Source of the DNA: Aurantimonas sp965217685
GTDB lineage: Bacteria > Pseudomonadota > Alphaproteobacteria > Rhizobiales > Rhizobiaceae
NCBI GenBank assembly: GCA_965217685.1
Contig: CBDCIZ010000003.1
Coordinates: 2,976,001 to 3,040,000 of the forward strand
Direction of reading: 5' to 3'
Length of the DNA stretch: 64,000 bases
Each line of letters begins with the position of its first letter. Position 1 is the stretch's first letter. The translations under genes were made by a program, and so were the position numbers. Below are positions 56,436-64,000 of this stretch, piece by piece. A model generated the notes under the pieces. That model did not search any database, was not told where the DNA came from, and saw only the letters and a program-made list of their open reading frames with translations.

Positions 56436-56528
56436 GATTTGGAGGCGGCGATGGCTGTCGCGTCGGTTGACCAGGCGCGCCCTTCGCGGCCGCCGGCGAC
56501 CTTGAAAACATCGACGGAGGCGTTCGAC

Positions 56529-57314
56529 ATGCAGGCATTCGACGCAGGACTGTTTGAGGGCCGCATGGTTGTCATAACCGGCGCCGGGCGCGGCATCGGG
56601 GCGGGGATCACGCGCGGCTTCCTCGCCTGCGGTGCGACGGTCGTCGCCCATGTCGGCCGCACGCTGGAGCACGCCGAGGCGGATGTGTTGAAGGGTCTGC
56701 CGGACGGGCACCGCGCGCGGCTGAGCCTTCTGACGGCCGATCTCGCCGATCCCGAGGGAGGGGTGAAGCTGGCCGAGACCGTGCAGGCAAAGACCGGCGA
56801 TCGCATCGACGTGCTGGTCAACAATGCCGGCACGATGGGCGGCCGGGTGGCGGCCGGCGAGGTGACCCGGGCGCAATACGACCGCGTTCTCGATCTCAAC
56901 ATCCGCCAGGTGGTGACGCTGACGACGGCGTTGCTGCCGGCGCTGAAGCGCTCGGGGGATGCTTCGATCGTCAACACCTCGTCGATCTCGGCGACCATCG
57001 GCGGCAGCCCCGGCTCCTCGCTCTATTCGGCGTCGAAGGCCTTCGTGTCGACGTGGACGCGAGCGTTGGCCAAGGAACTGGCGCCAGACGGCATAAGGGT
57101 CAACGCGGTGTCGCCGGGCACCATCATGACCGATTTCCACCGGCGTTATTCGAGCCCGGAGAAGCTCGATGCGACGGCCGCCGCGATCCCGTTGAAGCGG
57201 CTGGGCACCGCCGAGGATTGCGCCCCGGCCTATCTGTTTCTTTCGGCCTCGCAGCTTTCGGGCTACATCACGGGGCAGGTGATCGAAGTGAATGGCGGCC
57301 AGTTCATGGGCTGA
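56529..57314 (+). CDS. SDR-family oxidoreductase
   Basis: A 261-residue short-chain dehydrogenase with cofactor motif TGAGRGIGAG, VNNAG, the catalytic YSASK and the C-terminal GGQFMG. It resembles 3-oxoacyl-ACP reductase-like enzymes; the substrate is unknown. ATG 56529 is chosen because GGAGG lies eight bases upstream; in-frame starts at 56439 and 56451 would add 26-30 unordered residues. Confidence 0.87.
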   Translation: MQAFDAGLFEGRMVVITGAGRGIGAGITRGFLACGATVVAHVGRTLEHAEADVLKGLPDGHRARLSLLTADLADPEGGVKLAETVQAKTGDRIDVLVNNAGTMGGRVAAGEVTRAQYDRVLDLNIRQVVTLTTALLPALKRSGDASIVNTSSISATIGGSPGSSLYSASKAFVSTWTRALAKELAPDGIRVNAVSPGTIMTDFHRRYSSPEKLDATAAAIPLKRLGTAEDCAPAYLFLSASQLSGYITGQVIEVNGGQFMG

Positions 57315-57406
57315 GCCGCGCCATCCGCCGGACGGTCGCTCATCGAGCCCTATTTGAACGCGAGTGGGTTGGCGGTGAATTGGGCGGGCAGTGAAGTGGG
57401 CAGGAT

Positions 57407-59263
57407 TTGAACGCGAGCCGGACCATTGCGGGGCGGAAAAATGCGCGGGCGGGCGGACGGCCTGGCGCCGGCCTTCGCGCGCTCGCGTCCGCGTTGCTTG
57501 CCGCCATTTCGATCGTCGCCTGTCTCCTGGTGGTGCTGCCTTCATCGCCGGCCCTGGCGCAGCTCGTTCCGAGCCGGACCGACCGCGCCGACCCCAACGA
57601 AGCCGAAAAGCCCAAGCCCGATCGGCTGGGGCGCGAGACGCCGCGCGGCGCCGTCGGGGGCTTCGTGGCGGCGCTGGCGAACAAGGACATGGACCGGGCC
57701 GCCGAGTATCTCGACCTGTCGCAGATTCCCGTCGGCGAGCGCCAGAGCCGCGGCCGGCGTCTGGCGGCGAATTTGCAGACCCTGGTCGACCGGGGCGGCT
57801 GGCTCGCCGCTCCATCCAACCTTTTCGGCGAGCCGACAGGCGATGTGAACGACAGCGTCGGTATTGCCAAGGACGTGATCGGCGGCGTTCTCGCCGACAA
57901 TGGCGTCGTCGAGCTGACCGCGGAGCGGGTGCAGCGCGGCGACGAGCCGGCGATCTGGCTGATCTCGCAGGATACGCTGACGGCACTTCCGGCGCTGATG
58001 GCGCAAAGCCGTCCGTCTATGCTCGACCGGTTCCTCTCGCCGGGCCTGAAATCGATGACGGTGTTCGGCGCACCCGTCGGCCACTGGCTGGCGATTGGCC
58101 TGGTGTTTCTCGTTGCCCTGGCGATCGCCCGTCTGATGACCGGAGGCGTGCACTGGATGATCCGCACCCTGTCGCGGTTCAAGCGCAACGGGCAGGTGGT
58201 GGCGCTGTCGGACGCCGTGCTCCTGCCGATCGGACTGATCCTGGCGGTCGTTCTGACGCGGCTCGGCGATTTCGCCCTCGGCGTGTCGGTGGTGGCCCGG
58301 CAATATGCCGACCGGCTCGGCAGCGTCATCTTGTGGTTCGCCGCCGCCTGGCTGCTCTGGCGGGCGATCGACGTCGTCGTCGAGTCCTCGCGGCAGCGGG
58401 CGGTGCGCAAGGGCCAGGTCGGCGCCCTGTCGGCGCTGACGTTGTCCGGGCGCACGGTGAAGATCGCGCTGGTGGCCATCGCCCTCTTCGCGGTGCTGGC
58501 CAATTTCGGCTTCGACGTCACAACGGGGCTGGCGGCCCTCGGCATCGGCGGCCTGGCCCTGGCGCTCGGGGCCCAGAAGACCATCGAGAACCTCGTCGGC
58601 TCGATGACGCTGGTCGCCGACCACCCGCTGCGGATCGGCGACTTCTGCCGCATCGGCACGATCTTCGGTACGGTCGAGGACATCGGTATGCGCTCGACCC
58701 GCATCCGCACCCTCGACCGGACCATCCTGACGGTGCCGAACGGCGAACTGGCCAGCCTGCAGATCGAGAACTTCACCCAGCGCGACCGGTTCTGGCTGCA
58801 TCACGAACTGGCCATCCGCCTCGACACGCCGCCGGGGCGGATGCGCACGCTGCTCAAGGATTTGCGAGGGCTTCTGGAGATCGACCCGCGGCTCGAACCG
58901 GAATCCAACCGGGTGCGGGTGCTGCGGGCCGACCGCGACGCCATCGCCATCGAGATCTTCGCCTATGCCTTCGCGGCGGATTTCAACGATTTCCTGGAGA
59001 TCCAGGAGGACATCCTGTTCCGCGTCTTCGAGACCCTGCGCGACAACGGCGTTGCCCTCGCCCTGCCGGCGCAGGCGCTGTATCTCGACCAGGCCGGCAT
59101 GCGGGCGATGGCCGAGGACGAGCCGGTCAAGCCGGTCGATCGTGATGCACTCGATTCAGGCGAAATGCCAAGCGCGGCGAGTGGCGAGGGGGCCGATGGC
59201 GCTGCCGGGCCGGGTCCGGGGCCGGCGGACGCCATGGCGCAGGAGCGGCGGGTCGCGCGGTGA
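57407..59263 (+). CDS. MscS-family mechanosensitive channel with periplasmic N-terminal domain
   Basis: A 618-residue channel. A signal sequence ends near SPALAQ (about residue 51), followed by a soluble domain of about 170 residues, then helices and the MscS core. The pore helix is in AALGIGGLALALGAQKTIENLVGSM with the Gly/Ala packing pattern, and the beta domain follows (GDFCRIGTIFGTVEDIGMRSTRIRT). The C-terminal 50 residues are acidic and Gly-rich. It releases solutes on osmotic downshock. TTG start at 57407. Confidence 0.88.
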   Translation: MNASRTIAGRKNARAGGRPGAGLRALASALLAAISIVACLLVVLPSSPALAQLVPSRTDRADPNEAEKPKPDRLGRETPRGAVGGFVAALANKDMDRAAEYLDLSQIPVGERQSRGRRLAANLQTLVDRGGWLAAPSNLFGEPTGDVNDSVGIAKDVIGGVLADNGVVELTAERVQRGDEPAIWLISQDTLTALPALMAQSRPSMLDRFLSPGLKSMTVFGAPVGHWLAIGLVFLVALAIARLMTGGVHWMIRTLSRFKRNGQVVALSDAVLLPIGLILAVVLTRLGDFALGVSVVARQYADRLGSVILWFAAAWLLWRAIDVVVESSRQRAVRKGQVGALSALTLSGRTVKIALVAIALFAVLANFGFDVTTGLAALGIGGLALALGAQKTIENLVGSMTLVADHPLRIGDFCRIGTIFGTVEDIGMRSTRIRTLDRTILTVPNGELASLQIENFTQRDRFWLHHELAIRLDTPPGRMRTLLKDLRGLLEIDPRLEPESNRVRVLRADRDAIAIEIFAYAFAADFNDFLEIQEDILFRVFETLRDNGVALALPAQALYLDQAGMRAMAEDEPVKPVDRDALDSGEMPSAASGEGADGAAGPGPGPADAMAQERRVAR

Positions 59264-59329
59264 ACCGGTTTCGGCGGTGGCTCGACAGGACCTGGCCGCA
59301 GGCCGCGCGGGCGCCGACCATCGAAGCGT

Positions 59330-59836
59330 TTACCAGCCCATTGTGCCGGGCGGGCCTTTGAACGGACCGGAAAATCCCGACGTGATCCAGCCGCCGTAGA
59401 AGCCGCCGTCCTGCGGCACGACAAGCTCGCCATCGACGAAGCAGGCATCGACCCGATCGGGATAGAAGGCGAAATAGTCGGCGACGGCCGAAAAGTCGGG
59501 CGTCGGCTGCGGGTAGGCCCAGGCGGCGTCCGGCACGGTGCGGTCGCCCACGATAAGGTCGAAATAGGCCGCCCCGCCCTTCCATTCGCACAAGGTTCGC
59601 CGCGAGGCGGGGCGCAGAAGCTTGCTGTCGACGTCGTCCGGCGGAAAATAATAGGAGGGCGGATGGCTGGTCTCGATCGCCCGGAAACCGTTGCGCGTCT
59701 CGGCGACGACGCGCCCGGCGAACTCGACCTTCAAATGCGCGGAGACCGCCTCGATGCGGGCCGGCCGTGGAAAATCCCAGACGCTCTCCTGGCCGGGACC
59801 GGGCGTGTCGGGGGTGGGAGGTGCGAACCATCTCAT
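59330..59836 (-). CDS. DUF427 domain protein
   Basis: A 168-residue protein with the DUF427 pattern: SVWDFPRPARIE, ETSHPPSYYFPPDDV, TLCEWKGGAAYFDL and FYPDRVDACFVDGE. The family fold is known but its function is not. No signal peptide. Starts ATG 59836. Convergent with the MscS gene. Confidence 0.87.
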   Translation of the reverse strand: MRWFAPPTPDTPGPGQESVWDFPRPARIEAVSAHLKVEFAGRVVAETRNGFRAIETSHPPSYYFPPDDVDSKLLRPASRRTLCEWKGGAAYFDLIVGDRTVPDAAWAYPQPTPDFSAVADYFAFYPDRVDACFVDGELVVPQDGGFYGGWITSGFSGPFKGPPGTMGW

Positions 59837-60041
59837 GGGGTGGAAAATAGGGCCGGGGCGGGGATGCGGCTACCGGCTTTGTGCGGAAGACGCGCTGCGG
59901 TCCAACCGGTGTATGGCTCGCTGGCGTTGCATTCTTCCTGCTTCTGTAACTCGCCTTTTTTGGGGATAGCGCACTGTCTGCCTCTCGATCGAAAGTGCAC
60001 AGGGCGGACGTTGTAAGTCCAATGGTGCGATCTTGGCATCC

Positions 60042-61052
60042 TCACGTGACCGTAAGCACGACCTTGCCTTGAAGATGTCCACCGGCAGCTCGTTCGTGCG
60101 CCTTTCCGGCATCGGCAAGCGCAAATATGCTGTCAATGGCGACGCGAACCGTGCCGGCATCCAGCAGGCGTCCCATCTCCGCAAGTTGCGCGCCGTTCGA
60201 GCGCACCTGGGTCATCGAGACCGTGACACACAGCTTCGTGGCTTCCTCGCCGTCGCGGAAGCCCAGGAACACTGGAAAGAGAGCGCCGCCGGATTTGAGC
60301 GTGCGCAGGAAGCGACCCGTCGTGGGGCCACCCAACGTGTCAAGAACGAGGTCGATGTCGTGCGCGACGTCCTCGGGAGGAGTCTTGCTGTAGTCGATGA
60401 ACTCGTCGGCGCCGAGATCGCGCAGGAACGGCTCATGCTTGCTCGACGCGACTGCAATGATGCGTGCGCCTTTCCATTTTGCCAATTGCAACGCGATATG
60501 GCCGACGCCACCTGCGGCGCCGTTGATCAGGACTGTCTTCCCATTGAGCGCAACCGGACGATGCTTGTCCGGTTGCAGCGGGTTTGCCACGTCGTGACCC
60601 AGCTCGATCAGGAACTGCCATGCGGTGAGGCCTGCCATCGGAGCGCCTGCAGCATGGACGTGATCGATGCCGGCGGGCTTGTGGGCCAAGTGCGACGCAG
60701 GCGCGGAGACGTACTCGGCATAGGCGAAACTTCCCCCGTAGCTGGGAAAACGGATCAGGCCGAAGACCTCATCGCCCATGGAAAAGTCCTGCACGCCCTC
60801 GCCAACGGCTTCGACGAGGCCCGACACGTCGGACCCCGGAATGACAGGCAAAGGCACCTGCGGCCGCCACTCGGGCGGTAGCAGGTTATAGCCGTCGCGC
60901 AGGTACTGGTCCGGGGGGTTGAAGCCGGAAGCGTGAACGCGAACCAGCACTTCGCCCGGCTGCAACTCAGGCTTCGGCACGTCCTCGTAACGCAGCACTT
61001 CAGGGCCACCGAACGTGTGGAGTCGGATCGCTTTCATGGTTTCCATCGACAT
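60042..61052 (-). CDS. Zinc-independent quinone oxidoreductase-like MDR protein
   Basis: A 336-residue medium-chain dehydrogenase/reductase. GroES-like N-terminus (residues 1-130, with VLVRVHASGFNPPDQYLR) and a Rossmann domain with NGAAGGVGHIALQLAKW for NADPH. It lacks the structural-zinc cysteines and the catalytic Cys of alcohol dehydrogenases, so it belongs to the quinone oxidoreductase/reticulon-4-interacting group. Divergent from a TetR gene, which likely represses it. Confidence 0.88.
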   Translation of the reverse strand: MSMETMKAIRLHTFGGPEVLRYEDVPKPELQPGEVLVRVHASGFNPPDQYLRDGYNLLPPEWRPQVPLPVIPGSDVSGLVEAVGEGVQDFSMGDEVFGLIRFPSYGGSFAYAEYVSAPASHLAHKPAGIDHVHAAGAPMAGLTAWQFLIELGHDVANPLQPDKHRPVALNGKTVLINGAAGGVGHIALQLAKWKGARIIAVASSKHEPFLRDLGADEFIDYSKTPPEDVAHDIDLVLDTLGGPTTGRFLRTLKSGGALFPVFLGFRDGEEATKLCVTVSMTQVRSNGAQLAEMGRLLDAGTVRVAIDSIFALADAGKAHERAAGGHLQGKVVLTVT

Positions 61053-61072
61053 CGCTTTTTCCTTCAGGGCAA

Positions 61073-61105
61073 ATGCGGTATAGTAATCGGAGCACTGCCC
61101 CGCAT
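61073..61105. promoter_or_regulatory. Candidate TetR operator
   Basis: Inverted repeat ATGCGG (61073-61078) and CCGCAT (61100-61105), with a TATAGT hexamer immediately after the left arm that could be the -10 of the TetR gene. It lies in the 89-base divergent gap. Confidence 0.4.
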
Positions 61106-61141
61106 ATCCGGATCACCGACCCGTTTGTCAAGTTGGAAACC

Positions 61142-61720
61142 ATGCGATCCGACGCAAAAAAGAATCATGGTCAGTTGCTGGCCGTCGCACGCGACCTGAT
61201 CAGCGCGAAGGGCGCGGACGCTTCGCTGCGCGATATCGCACGCACGGCCGGCGTTGGTCTCGGCACGTTGTATCGTCATTTTCCAACGCGCGAGGCGCTG
61301 CTCGACGCTCTCCTCCGCGCGAGCTTCGACGAGCTGACGGTCAGGGCTGGCGATCTCGAAACGTCTGACTCGGCCGATGAGGCGTTGGTGACCTGGCTGC
61401 GTGAGGCCGTGGCGGTCGCGCACAATTATAGCGGCGCCATCGCCTCGATGGTGGCAGCCATCGAGGACCCGGACTCTGCTCTCCATGCTTCATGCGTCAC
61501 GATGCGCGCAGCCGGCACGCGACTCCTCGTCCGCGCTCAGGCTGATGGTGCGGCGAGACCCGGCTTGGATGGCACCGACCTGTTTGCGATGGTCGGGGCG
61601 CTCGCATGGCTTGGCGACCAGCCGTCGCTTGCGCCACGCGCAGATCGTTTGTTCGATGTTATTGTGAGCGCGATCCTGACGAACCAGACAAGGTTGGAAC
61701 GCAGTACCGAAATCGCCTGA
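61142..61720 (+). CDS. TetR-family transcriptional regulator
   Basis: A 192-residue regulator. The helix-turn-helix is at residues about 25-48 (ASLRDIARTAGVGLGTLYRHFPTREALL). The C-terminal ligand domain resembles the SbtR type. ATG 61142 places the DNA-binding domain at the normal position; an upstream ATG at 61073 would overlap the operator region. Divergent neighbour of the oxidoreductase gene. Confidence 0.87.
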   Translation: MRSDAKKNHGQLLAVARDLISAKGADASLRDIARTAGVGLGTLYRHFPTREALLDALLRASFDELTVRAGDLETSDSADEALVTWLREAVAVAHNYSGAIASMVAAIEDPDSALHASCVTMRAAGTRLLVRAQADGAARPGLDGTDLFAMVGALAWLGDQPSLAPRADRLFDVIVSAILTNQTRLERSTEIA

Positions 61721-62177
61721 GCAACAAAACGCGCGACGTCAAGGAATCTGAAAATTTCCAACAGGATACGGTCCGGCTGTCGCTTGGCCTTACACCGCGA
61801 TACGGTAAGGTAAACCGAGCAGCATGCCGGTCAGCCCGTGCGGCATTTGAACGAGAAGACTGGGCAATGAGTCGTCATCTGCGTATTCTCATATTGGTCC
61901 GGACGCAGAACCGGAACCACAGGCAGGACTCGGGCACTTCGCCCCGCGGTCGAAACGGCCGGGTCGAGTCGAAGCCGGCTAATTGAATTGCCGAAACTTG
62001 CGATCTCCGGCGGCGTTCTCTCGCCCAATCCCCGGCCTTTCGAAGCCGTCGAAATAATCTTTTGCGTCAACGGCTTGCGGATGCGGCGCGTTGCAGCAAT
62101 TGATGCGGCAAGCGAAGGGACATCGCTGGGCGGTCGGCTCTTCCGCCGCCCGCTCGATCGACGGATGCCCGATTCTC
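61721..62177. other. Intergenic region upstream of opgG
   Basis: 457 bases with no gene that I can support. Several short frames on both strands are Arg-rich shadows. No RNA gene or clear terminator is seen. Confidence 0.3.
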
Positions 62178-63814
62178 ATGCTCAACCGCCGAGACATCCT
62201 GGCCGCCTTCAGCGCCGGAGCCCTGTCGTCCGTTGCGAGCGCTCCCTTCGCGGCTGCCGCCGAGGGGGACGAGACCCCACCGCTGATCCGGGGCGACACG
62301 CCGCTGCGCTTTGCCGAGCCGCGGCCGTTTTCCTTCGAGCGGCTGGTGGCGACGGCGCGCGAAAAGATCGGCAGCCCTTACGTGCCCGCGCCGAACCCGG
62401 CGCCGGAGGTGACGGGCCGCATCGGCTATTCCCAGCACAACGCGATCTTCCAGGCCGTCTCGAACGGGCTTTACGCCGACAAGGGGCCGGAGGGCATCGT
62501 CACCGTGTTCCATCTGGGCGAATTGTTCCGGCGGCCGGTGAAGCTGAATGCGCTGGACGACGCGATGGCGCGCAGCTGCAGTACCACGAAGGATATTTTT
62601 CCTACCCCGCCAATTCGCCGGCGAAGGACATGCCGGTGGACAAGATGCGGGATGGCGCGGGTTTTGCCGGTTTTCGCGTTCACGAGCCCTGGGACGGGGC
62701 GAAGGAGTCCCGGCCGGGCGACTGGCTGGTGTTTCTCGGCGCGGCCTATTTCCGCTCGTCGGGGGACCTCAGGCAATACGGCCTGTCGAGCCGCGGTCTG
62801 GCGCTCGATACGGCGAAGCCCGGCGGCGGACCGGAGGAGTTTCCCGACTTCACCGAGTTCTGGATCACGCCCATGCAGGGCGGGGTGATGACCATCTACG
62901 CGCTGATGGAGGGGCCGAGCGTCACCGGCGCCTATCGCTTCGACATCACCCATTATCCGCGTGTCGTGATGGACGTGACCTGCCGGATCTTCCTGCGCAA
63001 CGACATCGCCCGCTTCGGCGTCGCGCCGCTGACGTCGATGTACTGGTATTCGCAGGAGCGGCGCTGGGCGGCGGGCGACTGGCGACCGGAGGTGCATGAT
63101 TCCGACGGGCTGCTGATCCGCAGCAAGGACGGCGGCGCGCTGTGGCGGCCGCTGACCGACCCGGACGAGGTGCGGGTCACGGCGTTTCCGGCCGACAACA
63201 TGAGCGGCTTCGGGCTGATGCAGCGCGACCGCGATTACGACCACTATCAGGATCGCGCCGCCTTCGAGCGGCGGCCGAACCTCTACGTCGAACCGATCAA
63301 GGGTTTCGAGAGCGGCGAAATCCAGCTGGTCGAACTGCCGACGCAGGCCGAGTTCAACGACAACATCGTCGCCTTCTACGTGCCGGACAAGCCGGCGAAG
63401 GCGGGCGACGAACACGGCTTCCGATACCGGCTGCACTGGAGCGGCACCGAGCCGGAGACGCCACTGGCCAGGCTCGTCGACCTCAGGCTCAACCGGCCGT
63501 GGCTCAGGCGCGCCGAGGGCGAGGCGGACCGGCTGGAGCGCAAGATCATCCTCGACTTCGCCGGCGGGGCGCTGGCGGGGGTTTCGCCCTGGGACGTCAC
63601 GCCGGTGATCGAGGTGCCCTGCGGACGCGCCTTCAAGCCGAAGCTCGAACGCGCGGTCGACCGGGAGGACGGGATGCGGCTGGAGTTCGATCTGTTCACG
63701 GAGGAGGTGGAGCCCTGCGAGATCCGTGTCAGCCTGAAGGCGGGCGACCAGGTGCTGACCGAGACGGCGGCGATTGCGGTGAAGCCGGGTCAGGATTTGC
63801 CGGAGAAGCGGTGA
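62178..63814 (+). pseudogene. Periplasmic glucan biosynthesis protein OpgG/OpgD (MdoG family), frameshifted
   Basis: About 545 residues in two frames. The first, from ATG 62178, gives a twin-arginine-type signal (NRRDILAAF, cut near AAAA) and the start of the MdoG domain to DDAMAR. At about 62573-62576 the homology passes to the -1 frame (LQYHEGYFSYPANSPAKDMP...) and runs to the stop at 63812-63814. A single missing G in CGC-GAG would restore MARELQYH. As written, the first frame stops at 62888. OpgG/D shape the linear backbone of osmoregulated periplasmic glucans; the Tat-type signal resembles OpgD. The synthase gene opgH is not in the window but could follow. Confidence 0.8.
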
Positions 63815-64000
63815 GTGTTTTTAGGAAATGCTTTACAGCGATGGCTGGTCAACATTAATATCATCGGCATTCGCTTTGCGCCGAAGTCGGACGTCGGCCG
63901 CCTGAAACGGGGTACCCCGATGCGGTCATTCGCGCTCCGCCGAGCAGGATCTCCATTCCGCACCTCCGGCAATCATGATAGCAGCAATAGTGCCTTCCGA
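63815..64000. other. Window end
   Basis: 186 bases after opgG/opgD. No start codon with a ribosome binding site, RNA gene or hairpin terminator is visible before the window ends. Confidence 0.3.

Noticed and set aside
55923..57986. 687-codon minus-strand open frame opposite mrpG, DUF423, SDR and mscS
   Set aside because: Arg/Pro/Ala-rich translation without motifs; the plus-strand genes are coherent.

Overview
The window is a high-GC chromosomal segment of an alphaproteobacterium, most likely Hyphomicrobiales (Rhizobiales). The pointers are GapR (DUF2312), two complete TRAP transporters, a seven-gene Mrp antiporter operon, OpgG-type periplasmic glucan synthesis and an elongator-type tRNA-Met with anticodon CAT. 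I see no rRNA, CRISPR array, prophage or insertion sequence. All assignments come from reading the translated sequence by eye; no database search was run.

Layout. 0.3-9.5 kb: a fold-III PLP decarboxylase, small hypothetical genes, an isochorismatase-fold protein with Gly at the catalytic Cys position, a ChrA chromate transporter, DUF4112, a CPA2 antiporter, an AbrB-family transporter and a threonine/serine dehydratase. 9.7-14.6 kb: a peptidoglycan group (MltB-type transglycosylase, GH25 muramidase, AmpD-type amidase) with a small lipoprotein, a DjlA-like J-protein and GapR. 14.7-20.7 kb: a TRAP operon and an SsuABC-like ABC operon, both on the minus strand. 21.1-23.9 kb: a branched-chain aminotransferase and a frameshifted DHA2 efflux pump.

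24.2-35.7 kb is the most notable region. It is a one-directional, tightly coupled cluster that looks like a complete cyanuric acid to ammonia pathway: a BMP-family ABC importer (binding protein, two permeases, double ATPase), formamidase, biuret hydrolase, cyanuric acid hydrolase, a second biuret-hydrolase-like cysteine hydrolase, a cupin, allophanate hydrolase and a FadR-type GntR regulator. A textbook sigma-54 promoter lies 47-63 bases upstream of the first gene, which fits nitrogen-limitation control. Ring opening (AtzD), biuret hydrolysis (BiuH) and allophanate hydrolysis (AtzF) would release three NH3 and three CO2 per cyanuric acid. The second hydrolase may feed another ureide, such as triuret, into the same route.

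35.8-43.2 kb: a Gfo/Idh/MocA oxidoreductase, a second TRAP operon, its likely GntR regulator and a divergent enolase-superfamily dehydratase plus gluconate-5-dehydrogenase-like SDR, i.e. sugar-acid uptake and catabolism. 43.5-49.4 kb: a 48-residue membrane protein, a VOC protein, a GH13 glucosidase, tRNA-Met, a GNAT acetyltransferase and oligopeptidase B. 49.8-56.0 kb: mrpABCDEFG with 1-8 base overlaps or 2-base gaps. 56.1-63.8 kb: DUF423, an SDR, an MscS channel, DUF427, a TetR/quinone-oxidoreductase divergent pair and a frameshifted opgG/opgD.

Three otherwise well-conserved genes (DHA2 pump, second BMP permease, opgG) each carry a single apparent one-base deletion. These are either assembly errors or real lesions, and this should be settled before any physiological conclusion.
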